Origin: Isoetes taiwanensis
Taxonomy: Eukaryota; Streptophyta; Lycopodiopsida; Isoetales; Isoetaceae
Assembly (NCBI GenBank): GCA_021234155.1
Contig: JAJEKV010000555.1
Coordinates: forward strand, 84,305-148,304
Direction: 5' to 3'
Length of the DNA: 64,000 nucleotides
Positions 31,040 to 45,008 of this stretch are shown in pieces. Numbering within the stretch: the first letter of the stretch is position 1; the number at the start of each line of letters is the position of its first letter. The position numbers were made by a program, and so were the translations under genes. The notes under the pieces are model-generated. The model saw only the letters and a list, made by a program, of their open reading frames with translations. It was not told the DNA's origin and searched no databases.

Positions 31040-33476
31040 GTATACCAAGGCGGGATGGACACGTCAGCTTTGAGCGCCATCTTTCTTGATTCCTTTGTCT
31101 TATGTGATTCAAACACATTTCTTGATCTATTTTGCTGATTCAGGAAGGTTCTGAGTCGAATTGGTGGATCAAGTTTGCCAGCCTTGTAGGGGCTTGCATT
31201 CCATATGATTCCCCTCATCAAGAGCTACATATAGATATCAGAATTTTCACAATTATCAAGCACAATTCAAGACTGACTTGTGGTTTTTTGAAAGGAACAC
31301 CTTCGGACTTGTGGAATTCTCTAATTTTTAACCAACATTTTCCTGAAGATCTTTTCCTTCCAGAATACTCCTTTGTGCCGAGTTCAATTGAATTTGAAGT
31401 TGAAATTATTGAATCTTGGCTACAGGAATTCATTGGCAACAAAGAAATTGCGGCAGCAGACATCTTTAATGTGCATTGCGACTGGGCCGACACTAAAATT
31501 GTTGTCAAGGTGTACTCTGAGCAATGATGCATGCTTATGGTGCTCTGATTTCTTGCAATTTGGCTGTGAATTGGCTCTCCATCTTCTTAATCATAGATAG
31601 GCTCTTTACCCTGCTCTTTTCTCTGCCCCTTGATTTTCCCTCCTACGCCACGCCCATTTTTCTCGTGCCTTTGTAGTTTTCCCCTAGTTCTTTTGTTCCT
31701 TTTGTTATGGAATTCAAAAGTGGAGGTTACCCTAAATTTCTCTCTATTCTTCACGCTTTTGCTAATTTTGCGACCAAGCTTCTTAATCAGTTAAGATCTT
31801 TTCATGAAAGCCCAAAAAATTTCATTTTCTTTGGAAATTTTGCTAACTTTTTGAATGGGCAGTCTTCAATGGATCCTCTGTCTTTTAAAGTTCCTTGCTA
31901 GGATAATCTTTCCAAAGATCTTGATTATAGAGGTCAATTGCCTGTCACGGACCCTGTTCATAATGTGCCTCTACCTTATGGAGAAAAGAGATCGACTCAA
32001 CATAAGCATTCAGATGATTTCTTCTACAAGGTCCTCGGAAATATTCGACCCTTCAAACCTCCTTTTAGTGCCAAAAGCTCGACATCTTTAACGGTATTTC
32101 CTTGGATCTTCCTCTGTGCATGTAAAGTTAAATTCTTTTTAGGATTCTGCTGTAATTGTGAAGGTTAACAAATATGGGATCAAATTGAACAAACTCTGGT
32201 CCTTTTGCCTGAATCTTCACAAATGAATTTTGATTAATGCTGTCTATTGGCTTCAGTCACTTACATAATGATTAAATGTGGAAGCAAAAGAACTGTTAAT
32301 TGCTTCCTCAATCATAGTTCCCTGATCTTTAAATCTTTTCAGCTTTCCTTTCTCAAATGGAACCCTAAATTTGAAATTGCTAACTTAGACAATCTCTGTG
32401 TGGCCTCTACAACTCTTCATGGCCTTAATCCCATCTACTGGAATGAGGACTGCCTAAAAATTCTTTTTGACTCTATTGGATCCTATATTTGTACGGAATA
32501 CTCTCCTTACAGACCTCCTCGCTCCTTTGTTGAACTTGATATCTCAAAAGATATTCCCCTCCAGATCCCCTTTTTGGATGTCTTTGGACAAAGAGCCAAT
32601 CTATCTTTAAGATGGTTTGGTTTACCACCTCACTGCCAAACTGGATAATTCTGGGAAGATGGAAAGTCAACCTGTCAATCTGTCTGTGAATTGTCAAGTC
32701 AACCAGCAGGTCAACCAGGGCATACAGGCTGGTCAAGAGGTCAACAGTCCACATTTGATTCAAAACTCAAAGGGCTCAGTTATTGACCAAGTCTCCTCTA
32801 AGATTAACAATGACTTTGGTGTACATAATATCATTTCTAAAGACAACAGATTTGTATGGACCAAGGTCAATGACAGTTACAAGAGAATTCAGAGGAAAAA
32901 AGATTAAGAGAGGCCCAGATTCAGGAAGATAAATTAGCTCAAAACAAAGAAAGTTTTTCAGTTGAGAAGATTCCTAGCAAGGGAAAAAGTACTTCTCAGG
33001 TGGTTAAGGTATTACAAAAATCATGAAGATACAGCAAAAGAGACAAGCATGGACAAGGATAAAATCAGAAATTTGCATGATACTCTGAATAAAATCATTG
33101 TGGATGCCAAAAACTTTGCCAAAAAAATGAGTCAATTCTTGACTCATCAGATCCTTGCAAGGGTAAGAGTGGTCCATTAGGCAAGAAAAACAAACATAGT
33201 AAAGCACTGAAGCAAATAAATTCTGATAAGGGACAAGAAATTGAGGACGAAATAAACCCTTTGCATACCATTGTGGAAGTCGTCCCTGCTCCTCCTCCAA
33301 CCATGATGGAATTGGACAAAGTGGTCAACCAAGTAAAGGAGATTCCTGCCTCAACTCCAATGCAGCACAAAGATCATTTGGAAGATAACAACCAATTTAC
33401 TAGTACTTCTAACCAGTTTCAGGTATTAGCTGACCTTAACACTAGACCTGTCACTGGAACCATTCCTGATCCATAG
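31040..33476 (+). mobile_element. Decayed second LINE copy: upstream small ORF plus ORF1
   Basis: This is a 5' part of the same LINE family as 18865-26923, in opposite orientation. The small ORF copy (LTCGFLKGTPSDLWNSLIFN, EYSFVPSSIEFEVEIIESWL, to TGA at 31525-31527) is followed after 180 bases by an ORF1 relic starting MEFKSGGYPKFLSILHAF at 31707. The best ORF1 part is 32247-32648 (CVASTTLHGLNPIYWNEDCL, SYICTEYSPYRPP, LRWFGLPPHC). The knuckle and C-terminal half are frame-shifted and end with SNQFQVLADL near 33420. ORF2 is absent, so the copy is truncated at its 3' side. Confidence 0.85.
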
Positions 33477-33541
33477 ACCAGAACTGGCCCACATGACCTC
33501 TGCCACTTAAACCCATGTAACTCACGAAAGAAATTTCAGTT

Positions 33542-33754
33542 TTATAATATACCACCATTATTTGAGTCTTCACTTGTTTCGTAATGACGTCTGAGAATTT
33601 CAAGACCAATGGGGTCACCTACACCTTGTGATGATTGCTCAAACATTAGAGAATTTGGCAGTTTTTGCACCAGTCCAGAAATGATATTTCTAGCATAAAG
33701 TGACCTAAGCCTTGCTAAAGTTAGAGGTATTTGCTTGTTTATCATAGAACACAT
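33542..33754 (-). other. Unrecognised protein-like - frame
   Basis: A 70-codon - frame (KQIPLTLARLRSLYARNIIS, GDPIGLEILRRHYET) has protein-like composition but no known family and no clear splice context. It may be an exon relic or chance. Confidence 0.2.
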
Positions 33755-33899
33755 TGCGTTTTATGTTCCCATATTTTTTTGCTATCATCTGACATCAGTG
33801 GAAGCCGCTAAACACTATTTTGGTCAAAAAAGCTGCTTGAGGTTCAAGAATTATTTCTCTCATTATAACAAGTTTTGATTTAATTCTTATGGCCATGAG

Positions 33900-34950
33900 T
33901 TGCTAACTATACGAGCTATAGTTGTGTATAAAGGAGGCTCTGGATTCCAAGTCTGGAAGGAAAAGATTGAAGAATTATTAAGAGTAGAAGGACAATGGGA
34001 AGTCATAGAAGAAGAGGAACAGAATCCTGTGGTTGTCCAAACAACCAGCAAAGACAAGTCTTATGCTAGTGCTGCTGCCTCAGGGACTGGTGGAAGTCCT
34101 AACAAAGATGCAAGTGGAGGAGTTAGCTCCATGGAAGTGACAAGTGGAGCACCAGACATTGCTCTTAAGGCAAAAATTCTGGAAGCCAAAGCTGTCATAA
34201 AAAGCAAGCTGAGTTCTAGCATTCTGCTAAGAATGAGAAATATGTCACCAAGAGAAATGTGGATCTACCTCTTAAAGACATACCAGGTAAAAACTTCATC
34301 CCAGTTGGATGTTTTAGACAAGGAACTTAGGGATTTGAAGTATAAAAAAGGGGAGGATGTCAAGAATTTCTTTGAAAAATTGTATAATGTGATTGCTGAT
34401 CTTGAAGTTGCTGGAGTTCCCATCACAAAAGAATACCAGATCTTATCCTTAGCCAGAGCATTTTCTAAATGGAGAAATCTGTCTATGTTGATTAGAAATA
34501 TTGCTAAAAGTAGAGAAGAAGCTGAAAGCATGATAAAAACTGAACTAGAATAGCATGAACTGATGAAAGATGAGGAAGATGAATCCAGTGAAATTCTTTA
34601 TACTGGAAAATGACGTGATGAAAAAAAGATTGGTCCATGTTTTGCATCCAATGCCTATGGTCATCTCAAGAGTAACTGTCCCAAACTATCTAAAGGAATC
34701 AAATGTTATAACTGCCAAGGTTATGGTCACTTGGCTATAAATTGTTCTAGTCCCAAGGATGTTTTAAAAAATAAAGATACAAATACATTTCAAAGCTGGC
34801 AGAGGCTGGGGATTTACTTCTAGAGGAAGAAGAACTCAAGGCAAGGGTAGGGGCAAATCTGCACAAGTCAATATTGCTACAGAACAAGCAAGTGAGCCAG
34901 AAGAGGAGTTTGACGAAAATGCAGAGGTAAGAAAATCTAAACTACTGTAA
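33900..34950 (+). pseudogene. Second Copia-type gag relic
   Basis: The frame aligns with the gag at 28253-29560: YKGGSGFQVWKEKIEELLRV, ILLRMRNMSPREMWIYLLK, SSQLDVLDKELRDLKYKKGE, FEKLYNVIADLEVAGV. After a TAG at about 34552 the next frame pieces give two zinc knuckles, CFASNAYGHLKSNC (second Cys lost) and CYNCQGYGHLAINC (intact), then an Arg/Gly-rich stretch. There is no protease or pol, so this is a truncated relic of a related but distinct Copia lineage. Confidence 0.85.
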
Positions 34951-35449
34951 TTTCAGAAAGCAAACTAAAGAATGATGATGGGCTTCTTGATGTGAAAATG
35001 GAAGTGGAAGATGCCCTCATAGGGTGACCATTTCAGTGGAGAGCCGAGCTAGGGGATTTCTATACATGCCATATCTTGCACCAGGCTTTAGGGGAGAAGT
35101 TTGACAGCTGGTCTTTCTAAGTCTAGCCAGCTTTAAGCTGACTGTTTTTAGACCCCGACAATGCAGCATTCTGCTATGCACCTTAGCTACAACATTTTGA
35201 GAATCAGGGTCCTTTAACTACTGATATCTATCTGTTACTTCTTTTGCTATTCTGCTACCCAATCGAATAAGTTTCAGTTCATGGAGGATGAAGAGGTTGA
35301 GTTTACTCCCATAATAGTCCTTGTGAAGTTTGAAGCAGTGTACTTTGTACTTTGTATTATATAAAATATAAAAATTCTTTCCTTCAAAAGAAAGAATAAA
35401 TAAATAAATAAATAAAAATTTACATCAAAATTGTTACATTACACTTATC
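34951..35449. other. Spacer with (AAAT)n
   Basis: No gene. AATA repeats at 35393-35416, just before the histone pseudogene, may be a retroelement tail. Confidence 0.45.
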
Positions 35450-35857
35450 CTAACAATTATTCCCTCTAATCCTTCGAGCTAAGCGCAAATCTTTTGGCAT
35501 AATAGTAACCCGCTTTGCATGGATAGCACAAAGATTGGTGTCGCAAAATAGGGCTATCAGGTAGTCCTCTGTTACCTCCTGTAGTGCAAGCATGGCATAT
35601 GTCTGAAATCTAAGATTGGTCTTAAATTCTTGGGCGATCTCCTAGGCCAACATCTAGAAAGGCAATTTTCACATGAGAAGTTTGGTGGACTTTTGATATT
35701 TGCAGATCTCCCGCAGTGCCATAGCCCTTGGCCTCCACCTTGAGGCCTCTTCAGGGTTCATGGAAGACCTTCCTTGTAGGGGCAGGGGGTCTAGCTTCCC
35801 GAACCAGTTATTGTCTCAAGGTCGACGAGTTTGCCCTGCTTGCATCATCCACAGGCT
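35450..35857 (-). pseudogene. Intronless histone H3 pseudogene
   Basis: On - , continuous similarity to histone H3 runs for about 136 codons, the full length of H3. The N-tail is highly diverged (REARPPAPTRKVF). The core is clear: [68 protein letters not shown], then TAG at 35450-35452. Three or more stops lie in the alpha-N/alpha-1 region and there is a frameshift near 35745. The absence of introns fits a processed copy or an intronless H3 gene. The QEVTEDYL variant is reminiscent of centromeric H3, but loop 1 has canonical length, so ordinary H3 is more likely. Confidence 0.85.
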
Positions 35858-37312
35858 GAAGGCCCATCTTATAGTCCTTCCTTAGCTTGCACAAGGTAGC
35901 CTTAAGCTTCCTCTTTGTTTTGGGACCCACTTCGCCTAGCAGCTTCTCATTTGGCCGCTTGCTCCGCTTCCTGTGCTGGTACTCTTTGGGCATGCATTTC
36001 TTTCACTTGATGATTTGAGTCCTTCCTTCCATCTCCACTCGATACCTAGTAGGGTAGGCCACCATTTCTAGTTCTATGGGCTATAGGAGTTCAGGAGTGA
36101 AATACTCTAGGACATCCTCTCATACAAACTTTTGGGCGATCTCGTCATATGAGTATCGTGGTACGCAAAAACAATCCCCCGCGATAATGCACACCCCGTC
36201 ATCTAGATAAAGATATCTGGTGCCCCTATCTTAGGGTCACCCTTTGCTGCCTCCTGACCATCTGCTATGGTAGCTAAGTCTATAATTCTCTTGGCCTCCC
36301 TTCTTATGAGTTCAGCAGAGCTTACGACCTCAGCTTGAGGGGGATAATACTTGATAATAGTCTGGACTTCATCCGATTATTCCACAAGGGTGTAGCTAGT
36401 GCCCAAGGTATTGAGATTATGCAGGAAAACTGTACAGTAAGGTGGAAAACTGGATCTAGAAGCCCAACATGAAATGGTCGGTCAACTAATGAAGGATAGG
36501 GTCTATTGCCTGAGGCCCGTCTGTTAGCCTAAACCCTAGCTCAACAAATAGTTGTGGCACCATACATGTAGTGAGACTTCGGGTCTGCCGGGTTGGAACC
36601 ATGGCTTAAGGGAAGAGTGGGTGCAAGAAAAACACGGGGTCATTGCTGAAGGGGCGAGCTGGCTCAGTTAAGCAACTGGAAGGCAAGGTCAAAGTGGCGC
36701 CTTGTGGCGGGAGTATGGTACAAGGACGACCGTGCGACGTCTATGGCGGCTGGAAGAAATCCAAAAAGAGGACAAGGAAGAAAGTAATCCCCAAAAAGAG
36801 ACATCCGAAAACTTAAGTTAGGAATTTTTTTTTCTCCTTTTTGAAAACTTTTTATACGACAGAATATGCGTGATCGTATATTGCATCTGGAGCATTTATA
36901 CACTTTGTTTTTGAATCTTAAGAACCTAAAACTTCTTAGATGCAACACTTTGGAAAGAGCTAAAAATCTTCCACTTGGTGCACCTTGAGATGTGGCTTTT
37001 TGAGGATTTAGTTAATTCAAGTGTCCTCTATGTAGTGGTACAAGAATTGCCTCAATCTGAGCTTTCTACAAAAAGTTATGGCCGTTGAGAATAAGTGACC
37101 TTCTTCAGTCCTAATCTCAACATTCTCTCCTCCCCCCTGCATTTCTCTTCCTAATTAAACCCTCTTTCGTATACGGCATATTACACGGAGACTTAAGAGG
37201 ATTTTCCACTTTAATGCTCACTACTAGATATCCGACCTAACTAATTAGGGCATAGCCAATGCTATGATCTGGTCTAACGAGGTCATGGCTCTGATGCCAT
37301 TGTGATGCTCCC

Positions 37313-37400
37313 TGAACCTATACGATGCACATCATATTAATACGAGAATCCCCTTTCCCAACAACTCTATCATCAGGAAAGGCCATCCATCTGACTCAGA
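37313..37400 (+). repeat. Dispersed repeat family 3, copy b
   Basis: Partner of 14541-14625, same orientation. Confidence 0.6.
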
Positions 37401-38201
37401 CTGCTTGTGATGGCCAAGTGTCCAAGTGAAGGACACAAAGGTGTTATTCGCCCCATGCATCCTCTGGGATATTCTATATTGCGAAAGCGTACATACATGT
37501 ACATACATGTTAGCACCAGAAACAATACATACAAATAAAATGCCATCACAAAGGGTGGCCCATCCATCATCATTATAGACATCAACATAACATCAACATC
37601 GCATACACAAAGCATCATAGATGAGGGTTCTGCCCCGGGCTCAAACTCCATCCATAACTTCAAATTGAGCATCAATATAAGGTTACCATGCATCTAAGCA
37701 CACAAGGGTTAATTCCTAGCTAGAAATTCAAGCTATCTATTCATACTAGCCAGTGTCTTGACTGGATCCAATATCTCTCAGCTTCTCCATCTTCTTTGGG
37801 TTGAGCAAGCTGCTCCTCCTCCTCCTCAAAATCCCCCAAATTGATTTGGGGCAAATTGGGGGTGAGATTCCAATTTTGATTAATCCTTGATTCAAGTACT
37901 TAGGCCCAATCGAGTTGGCCTAATTGGCACTTGCTAATAACAATATTCACATAATTAATTAAAATAATTAATTATTAGTTAACTAATCTTACATAATTAG
38001 CTTATTTAATTACTGCCAATTTAGCATAGCTAACTTTGCCTCATTAATTCATTCCCTAGGTGATCAACACACCCTTACATTCCCATGGTGACATATCATG
38101 TATTTTGTATGTATGGCATACAAAATACTTGGAATGTCACAGAAACCACCTAATGTCCATGGCCATTATGGAGGATAAGCCATCTCGTATGCCAAAATGC
38201 C

Positions 38202-38267
38202 GAGAAATGCTGCATCCATGTAGCATAGCATAGCCGGAGAAATGCTGCATCCATGTAGCATAGCATA
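38202..38267 (+). repeat. 34-bp tandem duplication
   Basis: GAGAAATGCTGCATCCATG followed by TAGCATAGCATA occurs twice in succession. Confidence 0.85.
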
Positions 38268-41200
38268 AATTAAAGTAAAGGGGGGCGGACCCTTAGAACT
38301 ACAATTCAATAATCTAACTAGCATGACGTGCTAATTGCAGGCTATAGAAGAGATGGCAAGAAATGAAAGGGGGCGCATGACAACATGAATAGAAATCTAT
38401 AGAAATTTGTCCTAATTTTGAAACTCTTAATTACGTTAGTACGATGTATAAACTTTTTGAGGTTATATAATTATGTATAACGTGAATATAGCCTTCACAA
38501 TTATTGATTAATATATCGAAAGTTTATCTCCATGGCATGGCCTGAGTGGGTCCCCATGGACATAATTTTTTTTATCTCCACCATCTGCTACAGCCTCAAA
38601 TCACTCTCTTAGTTCCAATTCAAAGATCATCTTTGACATCAGAGCATGCTACCGTAGCCATCGGAGCACACCCGCATCAGTTTGAGGAGCGCCTACTCCA
38701 AACTACCTGCAAGAGATGGAGACCCCTAGAGCTGGAGGCAGCACTTCAGAAGCAGGTATTTCGAGTCGAGTAGTCCATCTGAGAGTTAGCATTCGAGATG
38801 GGTTACTATGTCATATCTCTAGTAGGGCCATTCTAGAATCCACAGTTCTGATCATGAACTTTATTCAATGAACCCTAACTGTAGTTAGATGCATGTGTCT
38901 AAAATTTAACGATTTTCTTCTTATTGATCAAGTTATATTGATATATGCTGTTGATGATCTATGACAGTGCCTCTTGTGTATGAAGGAGGGGGAAGCAGGG
39001 TGGGGAGGGGTAGAGATCTAGTAGCCCATTATTAGATGATACTTCTAGTTAGACCCAATAATTTCCATTACTATTTTGGCATGTGCATATAATCCACCAG
39101 GCTGTGGAAGCTATGGGGTGGTGACTGAGAACTAGATAATGAGTGCTTTGAAGAAGTGGAGCTAGGACTCTGATGAGCACGGCTACATGGGGTCCTTATA
39201 GCAGACTAGGTTTATAGTCGATCACATTGTGTGGACCAGGTATACTCTGACACTCCCTGGGTTGAAGCTGCCGCCTGGACCCTCATGAGTGAGGTGTCAT
39301 CCTAACTCATGTTTGGGAAAGTTTAGTCAGATATGGACATGTGTCACCATGATTCTCTAGTCATCCACAGAACCATTGTGCCTCAAGAAGGGCCTCATCC
39401 CTGTCTCGCCTCGTTGGACAAGGGAGATGAAAGCTAGAGTAGTTCTATTGGGTGATACCATGAGATTGTGTCTCTGAAAGGCTATAATCACCACATAGCC
39501 TATTCAACCTATTTGCGTAGTATGCACAGGAGGGGCAGATGGAGTGGTCAATCCTATCCATTTTTTATTGCCTGCCCACTATTATTCAATCTGAAGCTAC
39601 CTAGAGACCTTAGCTATCAGTCAACCCTCACTTGAGTCTGAACCGAGTAGGAGCCTCCGTATGATGTTTAGAATGTTTTAGATGATCTATTTGTCAATGG
39701 TATGATTGATGATTGAATGGATTATCATTACCCTTTGAGATAGTCTTATTATTACATGATATTAGTGCTCATCATAGTATGTTTGCCTTTCATTGATGCA
39801 GAAGCTCGTAGAGGAAGGGACGAAATGAGACTTCCATATTCTCTACTCGACTATCTGGCCATCCTAGGCACAAGTTAGATGGAGGGCCCATATGATGGCT
39901 AGTCGTTAGATGGGGCAATCCCTTGGTGTATACGGTGGGCAGTCGTATATAGCACAAGGAGCATCACATAGGCATTAATGAAACTAAAATAATGGTTTTG
40001 ATTTTTATATTTCCATGTTTTCAACCGATGCAAATCATCTTATTTTCAAGTTAGAGTCTTAGTACATTAGAATAATAGTTGATACATGTATAATAGGCGT
40101 TATACTAGAAGTCGACATATATCTCTTCTTTGAAGCCTATTTATTATATGCCAAAGAGGAAGGCATGGGTGCTCCTAAGAAGACTTACTTTATTACTGAA
40201 GAAGAACACAAACACGAATGTTGAGGTTCCTAAAATGCATCCAACAAAATGCCCAAGCATTATGCAAGTGGTGGCAAAGGTCTTGTTAAAGATCACATAC
40301 TACAACTTATGATAAGAAGAAGAAAAAGGACAACCTCGTCAAAATGAATGCAAGCAAGATAGATAGAACAATATTTGTGTGATGTACATGACTCATAGAC
40401 TAGTCTCCTCCTCCTCCTCCTCGGAGCAATGATTATATCACGATGCATTTCTTACATTTTATATTAATTATAATTAAAAGTGTTGAAACCTGTTCCTCAT
40501 CCAAGTAAACACCCAACAATATTCACCCCAGATTTGAAGGAACCGATAACCAAAAATCAAACAAGCTGCAACATAAATGGCAAAATATGAAGAGTTTGAA
40601 TGAAGAAACATATGTTTTATAGTAATACGAGAGAGATAAAGCAAAGCCTTCAAATCAAACTTTGGAGGGGACTGCAACACCTCTTCTTGAGCACTGCCAC
40701 TACTCCCAATCGAACCATGGAAGGAAGAGGAGGAGAATGTATTTCCTCGTGATGTTTATAGTTTTCACAACAAAATCTAAACTACCCTATATCTACCTCT
40801 TTATCATGTCCATCAAAATTACCTCTTAATCTTCACTCTTCAAGTCTACAACTATTCATTTCTACTATACACTACCATATTGTAATTTGTTTGAAGGATG
40901 ACAAACTTTATTTAAAGTCCACGCCAAAAGACATGTACAAATGCACATGCAGGATTAACATCTCAGAGGATAATCATGATCCATTGAGGAGGACTACCAG
41001 ACTATGCATAAGACAACGCATTTAAATAAATCACAAATATCAACTGTCATTTGGCAGGAGCATGCGAAGAGCAACGGTAGGCCTTAGCAATTCTATCTTG
41101 TGCATCCTGAAGGATAGTAGTAGCAAGAATATCCAAGCCCTTAAAACACATACCCTTCTGCAGATAAACCACAATGACCATTCTGACGCTAACTAAAAGG

Positions 41201-41506
41201 CTTGCTTTGCAACTTATTCCAAGTATTCAGATAAATTATCCCCTTATAAATCACCCACTTTAACCATTGCCCGATTATAAATTATCCACTTTAACCATTG
41301 CCCCAAATTAATTTTTTTTAACCATTGGCCCAAATAATTTCTTCTTAGTAACCACATAAACATGTTGAACCACAAGTAGTTCAACAAAACGGCTCAATGA
41401 GTTTAATAAAATTACTCTTCCATTAGAAACATACAAAAGAGCAAACAATCTTATTTAATAATCTTATAGACAATGCCAAGTAAACCTAGGTGGGTCATTT
41501 GCTGAG

Positions 41507-42602
<1,096 letters not shown>

Positions 42603-43792
42603 GTTGGAAATCAACTAGATGGGTTGAAGATGGCAAAGGATGAATGCAATTTGGAATGAACTTAAGGGTTAAATAGGTTGATTAAGAATGTTGAATAGTA
42701 GAATGCTGACGCAAGGAAGTGTAGTGGGTAGCTATGGTGGCCTGGTCTATGGACTAACATACTTAAATCCACATTTGACTGGACATATTCTATTTTAATA
42801 ATCTGAAAAATTATACATGACGTGGGATTGGCAGAGCCGTGGAAGCAGTCTACTACGCGCTCAAGATTCTACCATGGCATTAGGTTATTGCTTTTTTGAT
42901 GAGATCTGTGCATCTTTTTGGTCTTCAATCGATAGCAGCAAAGTAGTTTCGATGAAATGCAGCACACATATTCCGACATTGGCATCCCTATTTGCAAGGT
43001 ATGAACTCATGAAGCAGGTTCGTTCTGCCATTCCCTTCAATGTTCTTGCATACAATCCGCAGTGATTGCCTTCTAATTTGCAAAAGTCTGACTTTTAAAT
43101 CTCATTTTCAACAGTAAAAGCAACATTCTGATATATTTGGACACAGGGAGTGTTTTCAACAATAGCTGCTGTGTTTATAGGTGAAGGGTTCTGATTTTTG
43201 ATAAAGTGCATAGCTTCATCCTAGAATCTTGCTAATAAGAAATCGTTACGAATGGTTATAGAAAGCTACTGGGCAGAGACCACGCAAATGACAGTCACTA
43301 ACCAGCACTTTCTCATTTTCTTTGCAAACTAATTTACCTTTACAGTGCAACTGATATTTCTTTTTCAAATCCAGATGCCAGGCAAGATCGTAAACCCAAA
43401 TGTTGTTGCAAAGCCCATTTAGATCCATATGTCCTACTTATTACTCTGTTCATCGCATCTCCATCTTTGCTTAACAAGCTGATTGGCTTGCAGATAATCT
43501 AGTAATTTTAATAATAATATAGAAGTTTGAACCCGCTTTAGATCATAACAACGTGGTATTTCAAAATCAGCCAGGACAAGAATGTACACTAAGAAATATT
43601 ATCCTATGAGTCAAGCTGGAATTACTTCCCATCTAAGATAAGTTGATAAGCGAATACTTTGGGTTGGTTGCTCTGTCATTTTTCTCTAGAAAGAAACTTT
43701 GAAAAATGATTGATAAGCACACTTTGATCCTTATATATTTAATATAAGTGTAGTGGCCCGTTCCAATTGCCTGTTTGATTGTTGGACTGGTG
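42603..43792. other. Peroxidase upstream region and spacer
   Basis: The peroxidase promoter should lie in the first few hundred bases. No clear core element can be assigned. Further right are only short frames. Confidence 0.4.
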
Positions 43793-45008
43793 CTACATAT
43801 GCATTCCTTTGATGTATGACACGAGCTCCACCTGTAAATTTCTCATAAGCAAATAGCATATTCGAGAACATAATTCATTCAAGCTTATTGGCAGAAGACT
43901 ATCATACTTATTTATAAGGTGCTGCTGGTCTTCATCTTTCAAGTGCCCCAAGCAGATGGCAAGTCCGTAGAACCTCAATAGCATCAACTATCTTTTGTTT
44001 GTGGTGATGAAGGAGCTAGAGTGTGAAAAAGGTTTCTTTGACTGGGTTGATCCTGAGCAACCTTGAATTCTCTCCACTGATTCTGTAAAATACTTTTACT
44101 ACATGTAGCTTCCATTAAGTGAAAATATTACCTCTAATAATATCCGCATATAGGAAACAGGTGATATGGAAACTACCCACTACCCAGTGGCTAATGCATT
44201 ACCTTTTAAGGGACAGTGGACGTTTGAAGCAGAGCGTTGGGCAGATGCACATATGGTGCTGAGTTTCTAAGTTAGTCCAAAAACATGTTGTGCTGCCAGG
44301 TTTTCCACGATTGGAATCAGCATGAATTCTTCATGATCTTAACAAAACTGTCCATAATATACTCACAGGATGGGATGGCATCAGTTTCTGCTTCATCCAG
44401 CCAGCCTGCTCGACCGAGAAAATCAGCCACCCAACTATGATGTTCCATGCTGTAATGAACTTTCTCTAGTTTAATGTCTTCTAGCTGCAGTTTCTTGAAT
44501 ATTTCAAGGCCTCTTCAAATAATCCTTGCAGGACAAAACATGAAATCATACTACGTCACAACATCTCTCTCAGGCATCTACAAAAACAAGAAAAGGAAAT
44601 TCCCATACCATGGCAGTCAATGGAACATCTCTTATAAGGAGCTTTTTGAAAAAGCCGGAGAGCATCTTTCAATTTCCCATGTTAGATGTAAGCTCCAATT
44701 ATAAGATTCCAAGAGCAAGGACTTCGAATTTTCATATCATCAAACTCATCCCTAGCAGCTTCCAGAGCACAACATTGTCCATACATCTGCACTAGAAGGT
44801 TACCTAAATACCTCTGCACACCAGATTCAATGTTATATTGGCAGATAGCCATACCTTGTACTGAAACCTTGGCCCACATTTTCCTGAGAATCTCACCAAT
44901 TCTATTAACCTCTTCATCAATCCAGGTTTTCCCATCTGAAATTTTGGCCATGTAGATGAGCTTTTTTACCTCTAGAAGGAACGTAGCAGCACCTTGATGC
45001 AATGCCAT
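43793..45008 (-). pseudogene. PPR-DYW-type organelle RNA-editing factor relic
   Basis: The - frame starts MALHQGAATFLLEVKKL and shows PPR repeats (YLGNLLVQMYGQCCALEAAR, EFDDMKIRSPCSWNLIIGAY). After frameshifts there is a C-terminal LGRAGWLDEAE motif (about 44400) and an E-motif-like KNSAPYVHLPN-type stretch (about 44270). A possible trace of a DYW-like region with LAICLGHLKDE lies near 43930. Such proteins bind organellar transcripts for C-to-U editing. The many stops and the loss of most repeats show this copy is dead. Confidence 0.7.

Larger units (their letters stand above)
35858..41506. other. Gene-poor region, no supported gene
   Basis: About 5.6 kb contains only short frames. Degenerate coding-like - sequence near 35860-36130 (YQHRKRSKRPNEKLLGEVGP) is unrecognised. 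Small repeats are listed separately; others include (CTC)n at about 37811-37827 and 40407-40423 and a repeated TTTAACCATTGCCC unit at about 41260-41335. The DNA just before 41507 is the peroxidase 3' flank. Confidence 0.5.

Noticed and set aside
35450-35857. A functional centromeric H3 gene
   Set aside because: Several in-frame stops and a frameshift are visible, and loop 1 is of canonical H3 length.
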